DNA of 25,221 nt from a virus: the IMG/VR virus record IMGVR_UViG_3300044832_000025, positions 1 through 25,221 of that record; one strand, 5' to 3'. Below are positions 1-6,822 of this stretch, in pieces (the first letter of the stretch is position 1; the number at the start of each line of letters is the position of its first letter). The notes beneath the pieces are model-generated. The model did no database searches and was not told where the DNA came from. It saw only the letters and a program-made list of their open reading frames with translations. Both the position numbers and the translations under genes were made by a program.

Positions 1-1
1 A

Positions 2-1069
2 AAAAACTATCCAAAATCATCAAAAGAACTGGTAAAATCAATAATGTTCAGCGATTTCGTTGAATCATATAACGCGTTTACGGAATTAGCTGATTTTTAT
101 AAAGAACACCCCCCCGAAATACCTACCGGGCATATTGACAAAATAATCAGCAGTATAATCACAGAAACACCCAACGCGGGCCTTTTTATAAAAAAGTGGA
201 TAGTAAGTATGATTGCATCGATGCATTATAAGCACAGTCCTTTAATGCTTGTTTTATGTGGAGGCCAAAATACTGGTAAAACTGAATGGTTCAGGCGACT
301 GTTACCTGTTAAATTTTTGCACTATTATGCAGAAAGTAAACTTGACTCCGGCAAAGATGATGAAATTTTGATGACCAAAAAAATAATCATTATGGATGAT
401 GAAATGGGTGGCAAGTCAAAAATGGAGCAAAAGAAACTTAAATCCCTGACTTCTAAGCAGACATTTTCCGTCCGCGCTCCATACGGCTCAGTTAGTGAAG
501 ATTTATGGCGTATAGCCATGCTTTGCGGTACTACTAATGACGAGGAGGTTTTGAACGATCCCACAGGAAACCGTCGAATACTGCCAATACTGGTAAATGC
601 AATTTTATATGATATTTACAATTCAGTTGATAAAGATTTACTATTTTATGAGGCATGGTGTTTATATGAATCTGGTTTTGAATATGAGTTAAATGATGAA
701 GATATCGCCCTTTTAAAAGAATCAAGCCATAATTTTAAGCAAAGCAACCCCGAGGAGGAACTTGTTGCCAAATACTACGGCAAGGACGGTGAATGCACCG
801 GCGTAACACTTCAATTAACCAATAGTGAAATACTATCATATATTCAGCTTCATTCACAGGCCAGGCTATCACAAAACAAACTTGGGATGATATTAAAACA
901 AATGGGTTTACCCCAACATCACGTAAAATTCGGCAACACTACTATCCGAAAATATACCGTAACCCAAATAGATCACAGCCAACAATCAAGCCCGTATGAC
1001 CCTGCATATAAACCAGGAGAATCCAAAGAAATTGATTTTCAACCAATAGAAAGGGATGTTGAATTTTGA
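2..1069 (+). CDS. VapE-like superfamily 3 helicase/ATPase, 5'-truncated by the window edge
   Basis: Replicative helicase-type ATPase of the virulence-associated E (VapE) family, which in phages and mobile elements unwinds DNA at the origin. The frame is open from base 2, so the gene starts outside the window. An ATG at 44 is internal or a fallback start. Counting from that ATG, Walker A is GGQNTGKT at residues 73-80, Walker B is IIIMDDE ending near residue 120, a sensor-like CGTTND lies at 161-166, and the GNRR segment at 175-178 fits the arginine finger. These match VapE proteins closely. The family's N-terminal primase-like part, if present, is not visible. The C-terminal 100 residues look like a winged-helix tail. 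The gene lies directly upstream of a TGTAAAC repeat block, which supports a replication role. The family call is confident; the domain make-up of the missing part is unknown. Confidence 0.88.
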   Translation, partial: KNYPKSSKELVKSIMFSDFVESYNAFTELADFYKEHPPEIPTGHIDKIISSIITETPNAGLFIKKWIVSMIASMHYKHSPLMLVLCGGQNTGKTEWFRRLLPVKFLHYYAESKLDSGKDDEILMTKKIIIMDDEMGGKSKMEQKKLKSLTSKQTFSVRAPYGSVSEDLWRIAMLCGTTNDEEVLNDPTGNRRILPILVNAILYDIYNSVDKDLLFYEAWCLYESGFEYELNDEDIALLKESSHNFKQSNPEEELVAKYYGKDGECTGVTLQLTNSEILSYIQLHSQARLSQNKLGMILKQMGLPQHHVKFGNTTIRKYTVTQIDHSQQSSPYDPAYKPGESKEIDFQPIERDVEF

Positions 1070-1071
1070 AA

Positions 1072-1129
1072 AACTCTGTAAACTTTTGCCCCAACTCTGT
1101 AAACTTTTCGGGCAACTCTGTAAACTTTT
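1072..1129 (+). repeat. Three direct iterons with exact 21-bp period
   Basis: AACTCTGTAAACTTTT occurs identically at 1072-1087, 1093-1108 and 1114-1129. The 5-bp spacers differ (GCCCC, CGGGC). A period of 21 bp is two helical turns, so the same DNA face is presented each time, as expected for protein binding. An inverted copy matching 15 of 16 bases lies at 1146-1161. Confidence 0.85.
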
Positions 1130-1149
1130 TTCATCGATTTATAGCGAAA

Positions 1150-1175
1150 GTTTACAGAGTTTACAGAGTTTACAC
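1150..1175 (-). repeat. Three inverted iteron cores with 9-bp period
   Basis: GTTTACA, the reverse complement of TGTAAAC, occurs at 1150-1156, 1159-1165 and 1168-1174 as an overlapping tandem GTTTACAGA array. The orientation is opposite to the 1072-1129 group. Confidence 0.8.
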
Positions 1176-1237
1176 TATTTATTCAACATCTATATGTGAG
1201 AGAGACATAAATAGTTTTATACTTTAGAAAAACGTAG

Positions 1238-1260
1238 TGTAAACTGTAAACTCTGTAAAC
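1238..1260 (+). repeat. Three forward iteron cores
   Basis: TGTAAAC is present at 1238-1244, 1245-1251 and 1254-1260, spaced 7 and 9 bp apart, closer than in the first group. Confidence 0.75.
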
Positions 1261-1303
1261 CGAAAATATAAATATCATAGTATCAGATACTTACAAAAAC
1301 ACG

Positions 1304-1334
1304 GTTTACACACTTTTTTAAAAACTGTGTAAAC
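1304..1334. repeat. Palindromic iteron pair
   Basis: GTTTACACA (1304-1312) is matched by its exact inverse TGTGTAAAC (1326-1334) around a T-run/A-run centre. It can form a 9-bp stem or bind a dimer symmetrically. This is the last repeat before the AT-rich stretch. Confidence 0.7.
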
Positions 1335-1442
1335 TTAATAGCAAAAACACCAAAAAAGTAGTAAAAAACACGAAAAATGTAAAAAATAAAACACTGATAA
1401 TCAAACAGTTAATTTTTTAATTTTTGTAAAAAAACGCGCAAA

Positions 1443-1685
1443 ATGTCACTAAAGCAAAAAATATCATATTCACAATTCAAACAGGCAAAAGTGAAGTGGA
1501 GTAGTTTAGGCGGGGATGTTGAAGATGTTAAGTCCGAAAAGAAGCCATCCAAACCAAAACTCTTAAGTCAATTAAATATGGCATGGATTGAAAATTATTG
1601 GTTATTGCGAGACAGGGTAATATTTAAAAGGGCAGACGAAAAAACTAAGCAGGAAATTTTAGATCGATATAAAGTAAAAATATGA
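1443..1685 (+). CDS. Small hypothetical protein (80 aa)
   Basis: A charged, mostly helical 80-residue protein that I do not recognise. Lys-rich segments alternate with a Trp-containing middle (residues near 48-55). No cysteine cluster, signal peptide or membrane segment is visible. It is the first gene after the putative origin. Its stop codon overlaps the start of the nuclease gene (ATGA, 1682-1685), so the two are probably translationally coupled and transcribed together. That coupling is the main reason to believe it is real. A role in replication or DNA metabolism is possible from position only. Confidence 0.6.
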   Translation: MSLKQKISYSQFKQAKVKWSSLGGDVEDVKSEKKPSKPKLLSQLNMAWIENYWLLRDRVIFKRADEKTKQEILDRYKVKI

Positions 1686-2260
1686 AAAAGGAAACCATAA
1701 CATCAGACCCGCGTGGATTTTTTAACGTAGAAAAACGCGACCCAATGCAAATGTTCGGAGACGCTAAACAGCCTAAAATAGTAACCGATGCACATGATAA
1801 GGAATCGCGCAATACACGTAATGCTGAAAATGACCTACAAACTAAAATATGCAAATGGTTGCGACATACTTACCCTGGCATATTATTTATAAGCGATTTT
1901 GCAGCAGGAATGAAGTTAAGCCTATTTTTAGCTTCCATACGCTCACTTCAAAGCTGTGATAGTAAAATGGTTGACTTAATTATATTGAAGCCCTCTTATA
2001 TAAATAAAGAATACTCAAACGATCAGTACCATGCTTTATGCCTGGAATTAAAAACAGGCCCCGATAAGATATTTATGCAGGATGGGATAACGTTGCTTAA
2101 AAATGAGCATGTATTAGCACAGTACGAAACTATAAAGGCACTACGAAAAGAACAATATGCAGCCTGTTTTGCTTGTGGTGAGGCTCAAATAAAGGCCATT
2201 ATTAGTGATTATATGCGTTCTAAGTTCGTTCACCCCCGAGTTGTTGAGCGCACTTTTTAA
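1682..2260 (+). CDS. VRR-NUC-like nuclease (PD-(D/E)xK fold)
   Basis: Probably a small structure-specific or Holliday-junction-type nuclease of the phage VRR-NUC kind. The first 45 residues are a disordered-looking lead. The domain then starts at E49 (sequence AENDLQ) with a helix. D98 lies in the strand MVDLII and the E-x-K pair in CLELK at E122 and K124, giving the E...D...ExK order of the PD-(D/E)xK fold. The C-terminal QYETIKALRKEQY helix and the following Ala/Cys strand are typical of phage VRR-NUC proteins that act in replication or recombination. It overlaps the 80-aa gene by 4 bp and lies just before the terminase genes. The family call rests on motif order, not on a search. Confidence 0.72.
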   Translation: MKKETITSDPRGFFNVEKRDPMQMFGDAKQPKIVTDAHDKESRNTRNAENDLQTKICKWLRHTYPGILFISDFAAGMKLSLFLASIRSLQSCDSKMVDLIILKPSYINKEYSNDQYHALCLELKTGPDKIFMQDGITLLKNEHVLAQYETIKALRKEQYAACFACGEAQIKAIISDYMRSKFVHPRVVERTF

Positions 2261-2297
2261 CCAACCCTGTGAGTCTGATATAGAAAATTTGAAGTGG

Positions 2298-2328
2298 TTT
2301 GCATAATTGGTAAAAAGAACTAACTTTG
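2298..2328 (+). promoter_or_regulatory. Bacteroidota-type promoter for the terminase genes
   Basis: TTTG at 2298-2301 is followed after 19 bp by TAACTTTG at 2321-2328, a full match to the -33/-7 pattern TTTG / TAnnTTTG. The ATG at 2335 lies only 6 nt after the -7 box, so the mRNA would have almost no leader. It also rules out the TTG at 2326 as the start codon, since that codon lies inside the box. Confidence 0.7.
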
Positions 2329-2334
2329 GTACAA

Positions 2335-2703
2335 ATGGACAGTTATAAAAAAGAAGTTTTAGAAAGTTTGGAACAACATCACGGTATTGTTACAACAGCC
2401 TGTGCTTCAATAGGTTGCCCACGATCTACGTATTACAATTGGTTAGCAGCTGATGCCGAGTTTAAATTAGCAGTTGAAGACATTCAGGAAACAGCTATTG
2501 ATTTCGTTGAAAGTAAACTGATGGAATTAATAACGTTCCGAGATACGACTGCCGTTATATTTTTCCTTAAAACACGTGGCAAAAAACGCGGATATGTGGA
2601 ACGTATGGAGGTTGATGATGTTACACCTATTCGTTTACTCACAAACAACCCATTAAATGATACTACAGCCGACGACAGCACTCCGGAAGATATCGGCTCT
2701 TAA
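2335..2703 (+). CDS. Terminase small subunit
   Basis: DNA-recognition subunit of the packaging terminase; it binds the phage packaging site and hands DNA to the large subunit. The 122-residue protein begins with a helix-turn-helix in residues about 5-40, where an N-terminal helix is followed by TACASIGCPRSTYYNWL, typical of HTH terminase small subunits. A helical oligomerisation region follows (AVEDIQETAIDFVESKL) and then the family-typical segment AVIFFLKTRGKKRGYVER. The last 30 residues are acidic and flexible. I chose the ATG at 2335 because a TTG 9 nt upstream lies inside the -7 box. The 3' end overlaps the large subunit gene by 47 bp. Confidence 0.88.
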   Translation: MDSYKKEVLESLEQHHGIVTTACASIGCPRSTYYNWLAADAEFKLAVEDIQETAIDFVESKLMELITFRDTTAVIFFLKTRGKKRGYVERMEVDDVTPIRLLTNNPLNDTTADDSTPEDIGS

Positions 2704-3928
2704 AAAGCGTATTTGGTGCATACAGGGGGGCCAGGGAGCCGGAAAAACGATAAGTATACTCATGCTGTTGATTGATTATGCATCAACAAATCCAAATAAA
2801 GAAATATTCATAGCCAGCGACGAGTTATCTAAAATGAAGATAACCGTAATAAAAGACTTTCTAAAGGTAATGCAGGCCTATGGAATATTCAACCGGCAAA
2901 GATGGACTAACGATGTGCTTTATAAATTCAAAAATGGCAGCTTCATCCGATTTTTAGGACTTGATAAAGAAGATATTGGTAAAGGATTGAGGTCTGATGT
3001 GATGTTCGTTAACGAGGCAAATAAGGTGAAATTCGACACATACCGGGAGTTAACCAGTCGTGCCAAACGTGTAATTATTGACTTTAATCCAAACAAGAAA
3101 TTTTGGGCACATCAACAAGTAATAACTCGCGATGACTGCCAATTTTTGAAACTTACATTTCAGGATAACGAATACCTGGGAGTTGAGGAACTGAATGAGA
3201 TACTGTTATATAAAAAAAACGGATACAAATTTGATAACGAAACCGGCGATTATGCCGTAAATGAAAAAGGTGAGTTAATAATAATTAATCAATATTGGGC
3301 CAATAAATGGCAGGTGTACGGATTAGGAATTCCAGGGCAAGTTGAAGGCCGTATTTACAATTGGCGCAAAATACCATATTCAGAATATTTAAAAATACAA
3401 AAAGCAGAATACATCGGCAACGACTGGGGTAAGGTAGACCCGTGGGGGGTTGCCGGCCTGAAATACCATGACGGCAATCTTTACGTTGACGAAAAAAACT
3501 ACGAAAGCGAAAACGAGATTGAGCGTAATTTAAGCCAGCAGCAACTACACACCATACGAGGATATGATGAGGAAGGATTAGTAGCGTGGCGGTTCAAGTC
3601 ATTCGGAATAGGCTATAATCAGGTTATCAGCTGCGATAATAACAGGCCGACTAAAATAATATCGTTGCGTAATGCAGGATGGGAATATGCAGTTGCCGTG
3701 GGCGCTAAAATGGATTTGATTAACCGAATTGGCCTGTTATCAGGATTGAACATTTTTTATACAGACCGCTCGACAAATATCGAATTTGAGCAGGAAACAT
3801 ACGCATATGACAAAGATAAATTTGGCGTAACGATTGAAACACCTATAGACCAGGATAACCACTTGATTGATGCCATTGCGTACGGGGTTAGTCAGATGTT
3901 TAAGGATGGGGTTATTAAAAATATTTAA
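2657..3928 (+). CDS. Terminase large subunit (packaging ATPase/nuclease)
   Basis: The motor that pumps DNA into proheads and cuts the concatemer. The N-terminal ATPase half has Walker A GGQGAGKT at residues 24-31 and Walker B MFVNE at 116-120, with E120 catalytic. The C-terminal nuclease half has the expected three acidic sites: D256 in GNDWG, D327 in VISCDNN, and D400/D405 in DQDNHLIDAIAYG. At 423 aa it is a normal length for this family. The start lies 47 bp inside the small subunit gene in another frame, an arrangement common for terS-terL pairs. Only an HTH-type small subunit is adjacent, so cos or pac packaging cannot be decided from sequence. Confidence 0.93.
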   Translation: MILQPTTALRKISALKKRIWCIQGGQGAGKTISILMLLIDYASTNPNKEIFIASDELSKMKITVIKDFLKVMQAYGIFNRQRWTNDVLYKFKNGSFIRFLGLDKEDIGKGLRSDVMFVNEANKVKFDTYRELTSRAKRVIIDFNPNKKFWAHQQVITRDDCQFLKLTFQDNEYLGVEELNEILLYKKNGYKFDNETGDYAVNEKGELIIINQYWANKWQVYGLGIPGQVEGRIYNWRKIPYSEYLKIQKAEYIGNDWGKVDPWGVAGLKYHDGNLYVDEKNYESENEIERNLSQQQLHTIRGYDEEGLVAWRFKSFGIGYNQVISCDNNRPTKIISLRNAGWEYAVAVGAKMDLINRIGLLSGLNIFYTDRSTNIEFEQETYAYDKDKFGVTIETPIDQDNHLIDAIAYGVSQMFKDGVIKNI

Positions 3929-3936
3929 TCATTTTA

Positions 3937-3968
3937 TTTGCAACTGTGATTAAATGTAGGTATATTTA
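3937..3968 (+). promoter_or_regulatory. Cassette promoter, copy A
   Basis: TTTG (3937-3940), a 20-bp spacer ending in AAATGTAGG, then TATATTTA (3961-3968). The spacer shares TGTGATT...TGTAGG with three other cassette promoters in the window. It drives the Imm-5-like gene at 4004. The leader is about 35 nt. Confidence 0.7.
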
Positions 3969-4003
3969 AATACTGAAATTAATCAGCAATAAAAACTTTT
4001 CAA

Positions 4004-4561
4004 ATGAAAACAGTATTTTTAAAATCACAAACAAAATTCGGTTGCTACGCCGAAAAAAGCGACGAACAAAATAAGTATTTGCCTAAAGAAGAATTTACCA
4101 TTACTGATGTTTTGGCCGCCGATGTGCCGCTAAAAGACAAGGCTTGGTTTATACGCAAAAACTGCGAATTTACAACTGATGAATTTCAGCAATTCGCTAT
4201 CGGCTGTGCATTGTGCGTATTGCCTATTTATGAAGCTAAATATCCAGGCAATAACGCGCCGCGCGAAGCAATACAGGCCGCAAAAGACTATTTAGACGGG
4301 GTAATTACTATTGAAGTGTTACGCGAAAAAATAGACGCCGCCGCCTCCGCCGCCTACGCCGCCTACGCCGCCTCCGCCGCCTCCGCCGCCTCCGCCGCCT
4401 CCGCCGCCTACGCCGCCTACGCCGCCTCCGCCGCCTCCGCCGCCTCCGCCGCCTACGCCGACGCAGCCGCCGCCGACGCAAAAACTAATGGTAAAATAAA
4501 TTACCAATCTTTGCTACTACAATTTTTCAAAGATTTCACCACAATAAAAGAAACTGTATAG
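4004..4561 (+). CDS. Imm-5-like Ala-rich putative immunity protein with tandem repeat
   Basis: The core (residues about 60-105) reads FAIGCALCVLPIYEAKYP followed by NNAPREAIQAAKDYLDG, matching Imm-5-like putative immunity proteins, helical Ala-rich proteins found in actinobacteria and phages. The biochemical role of the family is not established. After residue 111 a perfect run of thirteen AAS/AAY tripeptides forms a long Ala-rich helix, followed by a 36-residue tail. The run is far more regular than the loosely Ala-rich tail usual in the family. The gene is a self-contained cassette between terminase and portal, with its own promoter at 3937-3968 and terminator at 4590-4620. An accessory (moron) role is likely. 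Superinfection immunity or toxin neutralisation are guesses from the family name only. Confidence 0.7.
   Translation: MKTVFLKSQTKFGCYAEKSDEQNKYLPKEEFTITDVLAADVPLKDKAWFIRKNCEFTTDEFQQFAIGCALCVLPIYEAKYPGNNAPREAIQAAKDYLDGVITIEVLREKIDAAASAAYAAYAASAASAASAASAAYAAYAASAASAASAAYADAAAADAKTNGKINYQSLLLQFFKDFTTIKETV
4340..4456 (+). repeat. In-frame 9-bp tandem repeat with 54-bp higher-order unit
   Basis: Thirteen perfect 9-bp units, GCCGCCTCC (S) or GCCGCCTAC (Y), in the order S Y Y S S S S Y Y S S S Y. Units 1-6 and 7-12 are identical, so a 54-bp block is duplicated exactly. The tract is 99/117 G+C inside an AT-rich phage. Because units are 9 bp, slippage changes protein length without breaking the frame. 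Confidence 0.95.
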
Positions 4562-4589
4562 TTTCCTGAAAAGTTCTATACCTTGAATT

Positions 4590-4620
4590 AAGCCAGTCAA
4601 ATTGACTGGCTTTTTCTTTT
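4590..4620 (+). terminator. Rho-independent terminator after the Imm-5-like gene
   Basis: An 11-bp perfect stem, AAGCCAGTCAA (4590-4600) with TTGACTGGCTT (4602-4612), followed by a T-rich tail. It isolates the cassette from the portal operon. Confidence 0.88.
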
Positions 4621-4630
4621 TATGAATTAT

Positions 4631-4644
4631 TTATTTACATTTAC
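4631..4644 (+). promoter_or_regulatory. Late-type promoter motif before the portal operon
   Basis: TTATTTACATTTAC, identical to copies at 13035 and 23524 and nearly identical at 19318. The embedded TACATTTA resembles the Bacteroidota -7 box. It follows the cassette terminator and precedes the head operon. No TTTG -33 element is seen 19-21 bp upstream, so activation by a phage factor is possible. Confidence 0.6.
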
Positions 4645-4652
4645 GTCCAATT

Positions 4653-4676
4653 ATGGGTTTCAACTTTAGTTTATGA
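4653..4676 (+). CDS. Possible 7-codon leader peptide before portal
   Basis: ATG GGT TTC AAC TTT AGT TTA TGA starts 8 nt after the late promoter motif. Its stop overlaps the portal ATG (ATGA, 4673-4676). If transcription begins near 4650, ribosomes could load at this ATG and re-initiate on portal. It is too short to support by itself. Confidence 0.2.
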   Translation: MGFNFSL

Positions 4677-5959
4677 ATTGGTTTCAACAACTCGGAGCCA
4701 ATATCTTTGGCCTAAACGATTACATTGTACAGCAATGGGGTAGTGATTTATTTATGCTCGACCCAAACGCCGATTTCACTAATTTTTCAAATGACAGACT
4801 AAAAGTTCAGGCTGTTTTTTCAAATCCAGCGATACTTAAAGTATTCAAGCTACAGTGCGATATGTTTAGCATGGGCGAGGTGTATGTTTACAGGAATGGT
4901 AAGGAAGTACCCAACGACCCGTTTATAACACTAATTAACAATCCTAATCCGTTTCAACAAAAATCTCAACTACTTTGGGACTACATGTTTTGGAAAATGA
5001 TTGGCAATGCATATTGCTATGTTGATTCCGATAGCGCGCAATCAGATACGAATAAGATGTATATGATGGATAGTTATAAAATGCTATTCCCATCAACAAT
5101 GAACGCATACCGGGATAAAATTGTGCTATCAAAAGCAACAGAAGCTGCAATTAACGACCTACCAATTACATATAACTATTCAGATGGTACAAGTCAGCAG
5201 ATAAAATGGGGACGTATTACATTTGTCCCTGATTTGAGCAACGGAACCGGCAATTGGTTTCGAGGCCCGTCATCAATTGACGCGCTTTACCAAATAATTG
5301 CAAACTCAAAAGCATCACCACGAAGCAAAAATGTTACAGTAAGATTTGCGGGTAAGTACATGGTTGCCGGGCAACAAGACCCGAATAATGTGCAGGAGTT
5401 GCCAATGTCAGAACCTGAACGTCAGGATATTGAAAGCAAAATGAACGGCGTTAAAACAGTTCATGGCGTTAAGTCAATGATTGACATTAAGCGTTTCGTT
5501 GAAAATTCAGCAGTAATTGAAGATTTAGATAAATCATATTGGGATGATTATTTTAAAGTTGGCTCATTGTTTGGCATACCGCGTGACGTGTTGGAGGCTT
5601 CATTAAGTGGTAGCACATACGAAAACCAGGAGATTGCCAGGGGCGCACATGTTGACTATACATTGCAGCCAGCCGGTGACCAATTCATGAACGCGCTAAC
5701 TAAAAGATTTGGGTATAGCACAAAAAGCATAGTTATAAAATGGGATCATTTGCCATTTACGCAGGCATCGGCTAAGTTGAAAAATCAGGGCCAATTGTTT
5801 TTATCACAGGCATTAATTAATTTTATGAAAGCTGGCGTAAAAGTTGACGAAATTAATTCTAACTTAGGAACTTCATTTACAAGTTTAGATTATGCAACAG
5901 CAAACGCAGCCCCAGTCCAAGCAGGAACGTCTAAAACAAGTGGCGGAAAAGGTGAATAA
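4673..5959 (+). CDS. Portal protein
   Basis: Dodecameric ring at the capsid vertex through which DNA is packaged and to which the tail is attached. The 428-residue protein matches HK97-type portals. Early helical segments with NPAILKVFKLQCDMFSMGEVYVY (residues 51 onward) precede the NPNPFQQKSQLLWDYMFWKMIGNAYCYV stem-like region. WGRITFVPDLSNGTGNWFRGPSSIDALYQII corresponds to the usual 'H-h-p...G-x-S' segment. Residues about 285-325 (YWDDYFKVGSLFGIPRDVLEASLSGSTYENQEIA) are the portal signature. The last 20 residues are a flexible Ala/Gly/Ser tail. It is the first gene of the head operon. A short ORF in another frame begins inside its 3' end. Confidence 0.9.
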   Translation: MNWFQQLGANIFGLNDYIVQQWGSDLFMLDPNADFTNFSNDRLKVQAVFSNPAILKVFKLQCDMFSMGEVYVYRNGKEVPNDPFITLINNPNPFQQKSQLLWDYMFWKMIGNAYCYVDSDSAQSDTNKMYMMDSYKMLFPSTMNAYRDKIVLSKATEAAINDLPITYNYSDGTSQQIKWGRITFVPDLSNGTGNWFRGPSSIDALYQIIANSKASPRSKNVTVRFAGKYMVAGQQDPNNVQELPMSEPERQDIESKMNGVKTVHGVKSMIDIKRFVENSAVIEDLDKSYWDDYFKVGSLFGIPRDVLEASLSGSTYENQEIARGAHVDYTLQPAGDQFMNALTKRFGYSTKSIVIKWDHLPFTQASAKLKNQGQLFLSQALINFMKAGVKVDEINSNLGTSFTSLDYATANAAPVQAGTSKTSGGKGE

Positions 5960-6017
5960 CCCAAAGTTAACACAACAGGTAAAAGAACGGTTGAAAGATA
6001 AAGAGGTTAAGAAATGA
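5892..6017 (+). CDS. Overlapping small basic protein (41 aa)
   Basis: A 41-residue ORF starts inside the 3' end of portal in another frame (68-bp overlap). It ends in the ATGA overlap with the prohead protease start (6014-6017). The product is Gln- and Lys-rich at the start and then one long charged helix (KQERLKQVAEKVNN followed by KLTQQVKERLKDK). It fills the otherwise unused gap between portal and protease, and the stop-start overlap suggests translational coupling. It could be a small head assembly factor, or merely a device to carry ribosomes to the protease gene. I do not recognise a family. Confidence 0.45.
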   Translation: MQQQTQPQSKQERLKQVAEKVNNPKLTQQVKERLKDKEVKK

Positions 6018-6820
6018 TTTACACGCTAAAACAATTCCCTGATAAGAAGTTCACCGACAAGATGGATCAGACCGCTTTTATCAAAAAGCGCATTAATGAA
6101 TTGTCGGCAATTAAAATAGCGGAGTATAAAACAGAATGTTCATACACTGTTAAGTCAGAATTGGTAAAGGAATTTAAACCACAGATTGAGCCCATTGTAA
6201 GCGACATAATTGAAGTAAAGGCAATAATCAATACCACCAATGTTATTGATTCTCACATGGATTTGCACTTGCAGGGCATTTGGAATAAAACAGTTAAGGA
6301 TAACCCTTATAACCCTGTGCTTAAACAGCACGAAAATAAGTTTGAAAGCGTAATAGCCAATAAGGCTAAAAACATAAATCAAAATATGAACTTCAAGGAT
6401 ATTGGAGTTGATATTGATTTTACAATGCAAGCTAATTGCAACATATTCACGGTTGACAAAAATAAACATCCGCTTATGTTCGACAAATACGCAAGCGGAG
6501 AAGTTGAACAACATTCGGTAGGAATGATATATGTTGACCTGGATATTGCCTATTATGACGAGTCTTCACAAAAAGAAATGGATTTCTTTGATTCCATGCT
6601 TTTACAATGCATCAACCCAGAAATAGCTGAAGAAGCTGGATATGTTTGGGTTATTCGTGAGGCTAAAAAAAGAGAAGGAAGCGCGGTAGTATTCGGTTCA
6701 AACCCTATTACACCGACACTATACGTAAAAAACTATCAGCCGCAACAAAGCACTGGTAAAAATGAGCCGCAAACAAGCACTCACCAATTAACAAAAATGT
6801 TTAACCCAAATTTTTATTAA
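6014..6820 (+). CDS. Prohead serine protease (HK97 U35-like)
   Basis: Maturation protease that cleaves the N-terminal scaffolding part of the capsid protein inside proheads. VIDSHMDLHLQGIW (residues 78-90) fits the family's early strand. H106 in VLKQHENK is the candidate catalytic histidine, HSVGMIYVDL at 167-176 matches the 'S-V-G' block, and S223 in REGSAVVFGSNP is the candidate nucleophile. The order H...S with these blocks is characteristic. The final 35 residues are Gln/Thr/Ser-rich and probably removed or flexible. Position between portal and a capsid gene with a long coiled-coil N-terminus supports the call. The third triad member could not be assigned. Confidence 0.82.
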   Translation: MIYTLKQFPDKKFTDKMDQTAFIKKRINELSAIKIAEYKTECSYTVKSELVKEFKPQIEPIVSDIIEVKAIINTTNVIDSHMDLHLQGIWNKTVKDNPYNPVLKQHENKFESVIANKAKNINQNMNFKDIGVDIDFTMQANCNIFTVDKNKHPLMFDKYASGEVEQHSVGMIYVDLDIAYYDESSQKEMDFFDSMLLQCINPEIAEEAGYVWVIREAKKREGSAVVFGSNPITPTLYVKNYQPQQSTGKNEPQTSTHQLTKMFNPNFY

Positions 6821-6822
6821 TC

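Larger units (their letters stand above)
1070..1442. other. Candidate replication origin: iteron block plus AT-rich stretch
   Basis: This 373-bp gap has no convincing gene. It holds eleven copies of the 7-mer TGTAAAC between 1077 and 1334: seven forward and four inverted. They are grouped as three forward, three inverted, three forward, then one inverted/forward pair. An A/T-rich stretch follows (about 1340-1430). Clustered short repeats beside a strand-opening AT-rich tract, next to a helicase gene, are the classic layout of an iteron-type origin. Function is inferred. The block could instead be an operator array for a phage regulator. Confidence 0.6.

Noticed and set aside
1070-1340. TGTAAAC repeats as a CRISPR array
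   Set aside because: Repeats are too short, in both orientations and irregularly spaced, with no unique spacers of constant length and no cas genes.
2326-2334. TTG start for the terminase small subunit
   Set aside because: The codon lies inside the -7 box TAACTTTG; ATG 2335 is downstream of it.
4319-4507. Minus-strand Gly/Val-rich ORF (62 aa)
   Set aside because: It is the reverse reading of the GCC-rich repeat; poly-Gly/Val sequence without structure and no promoter.
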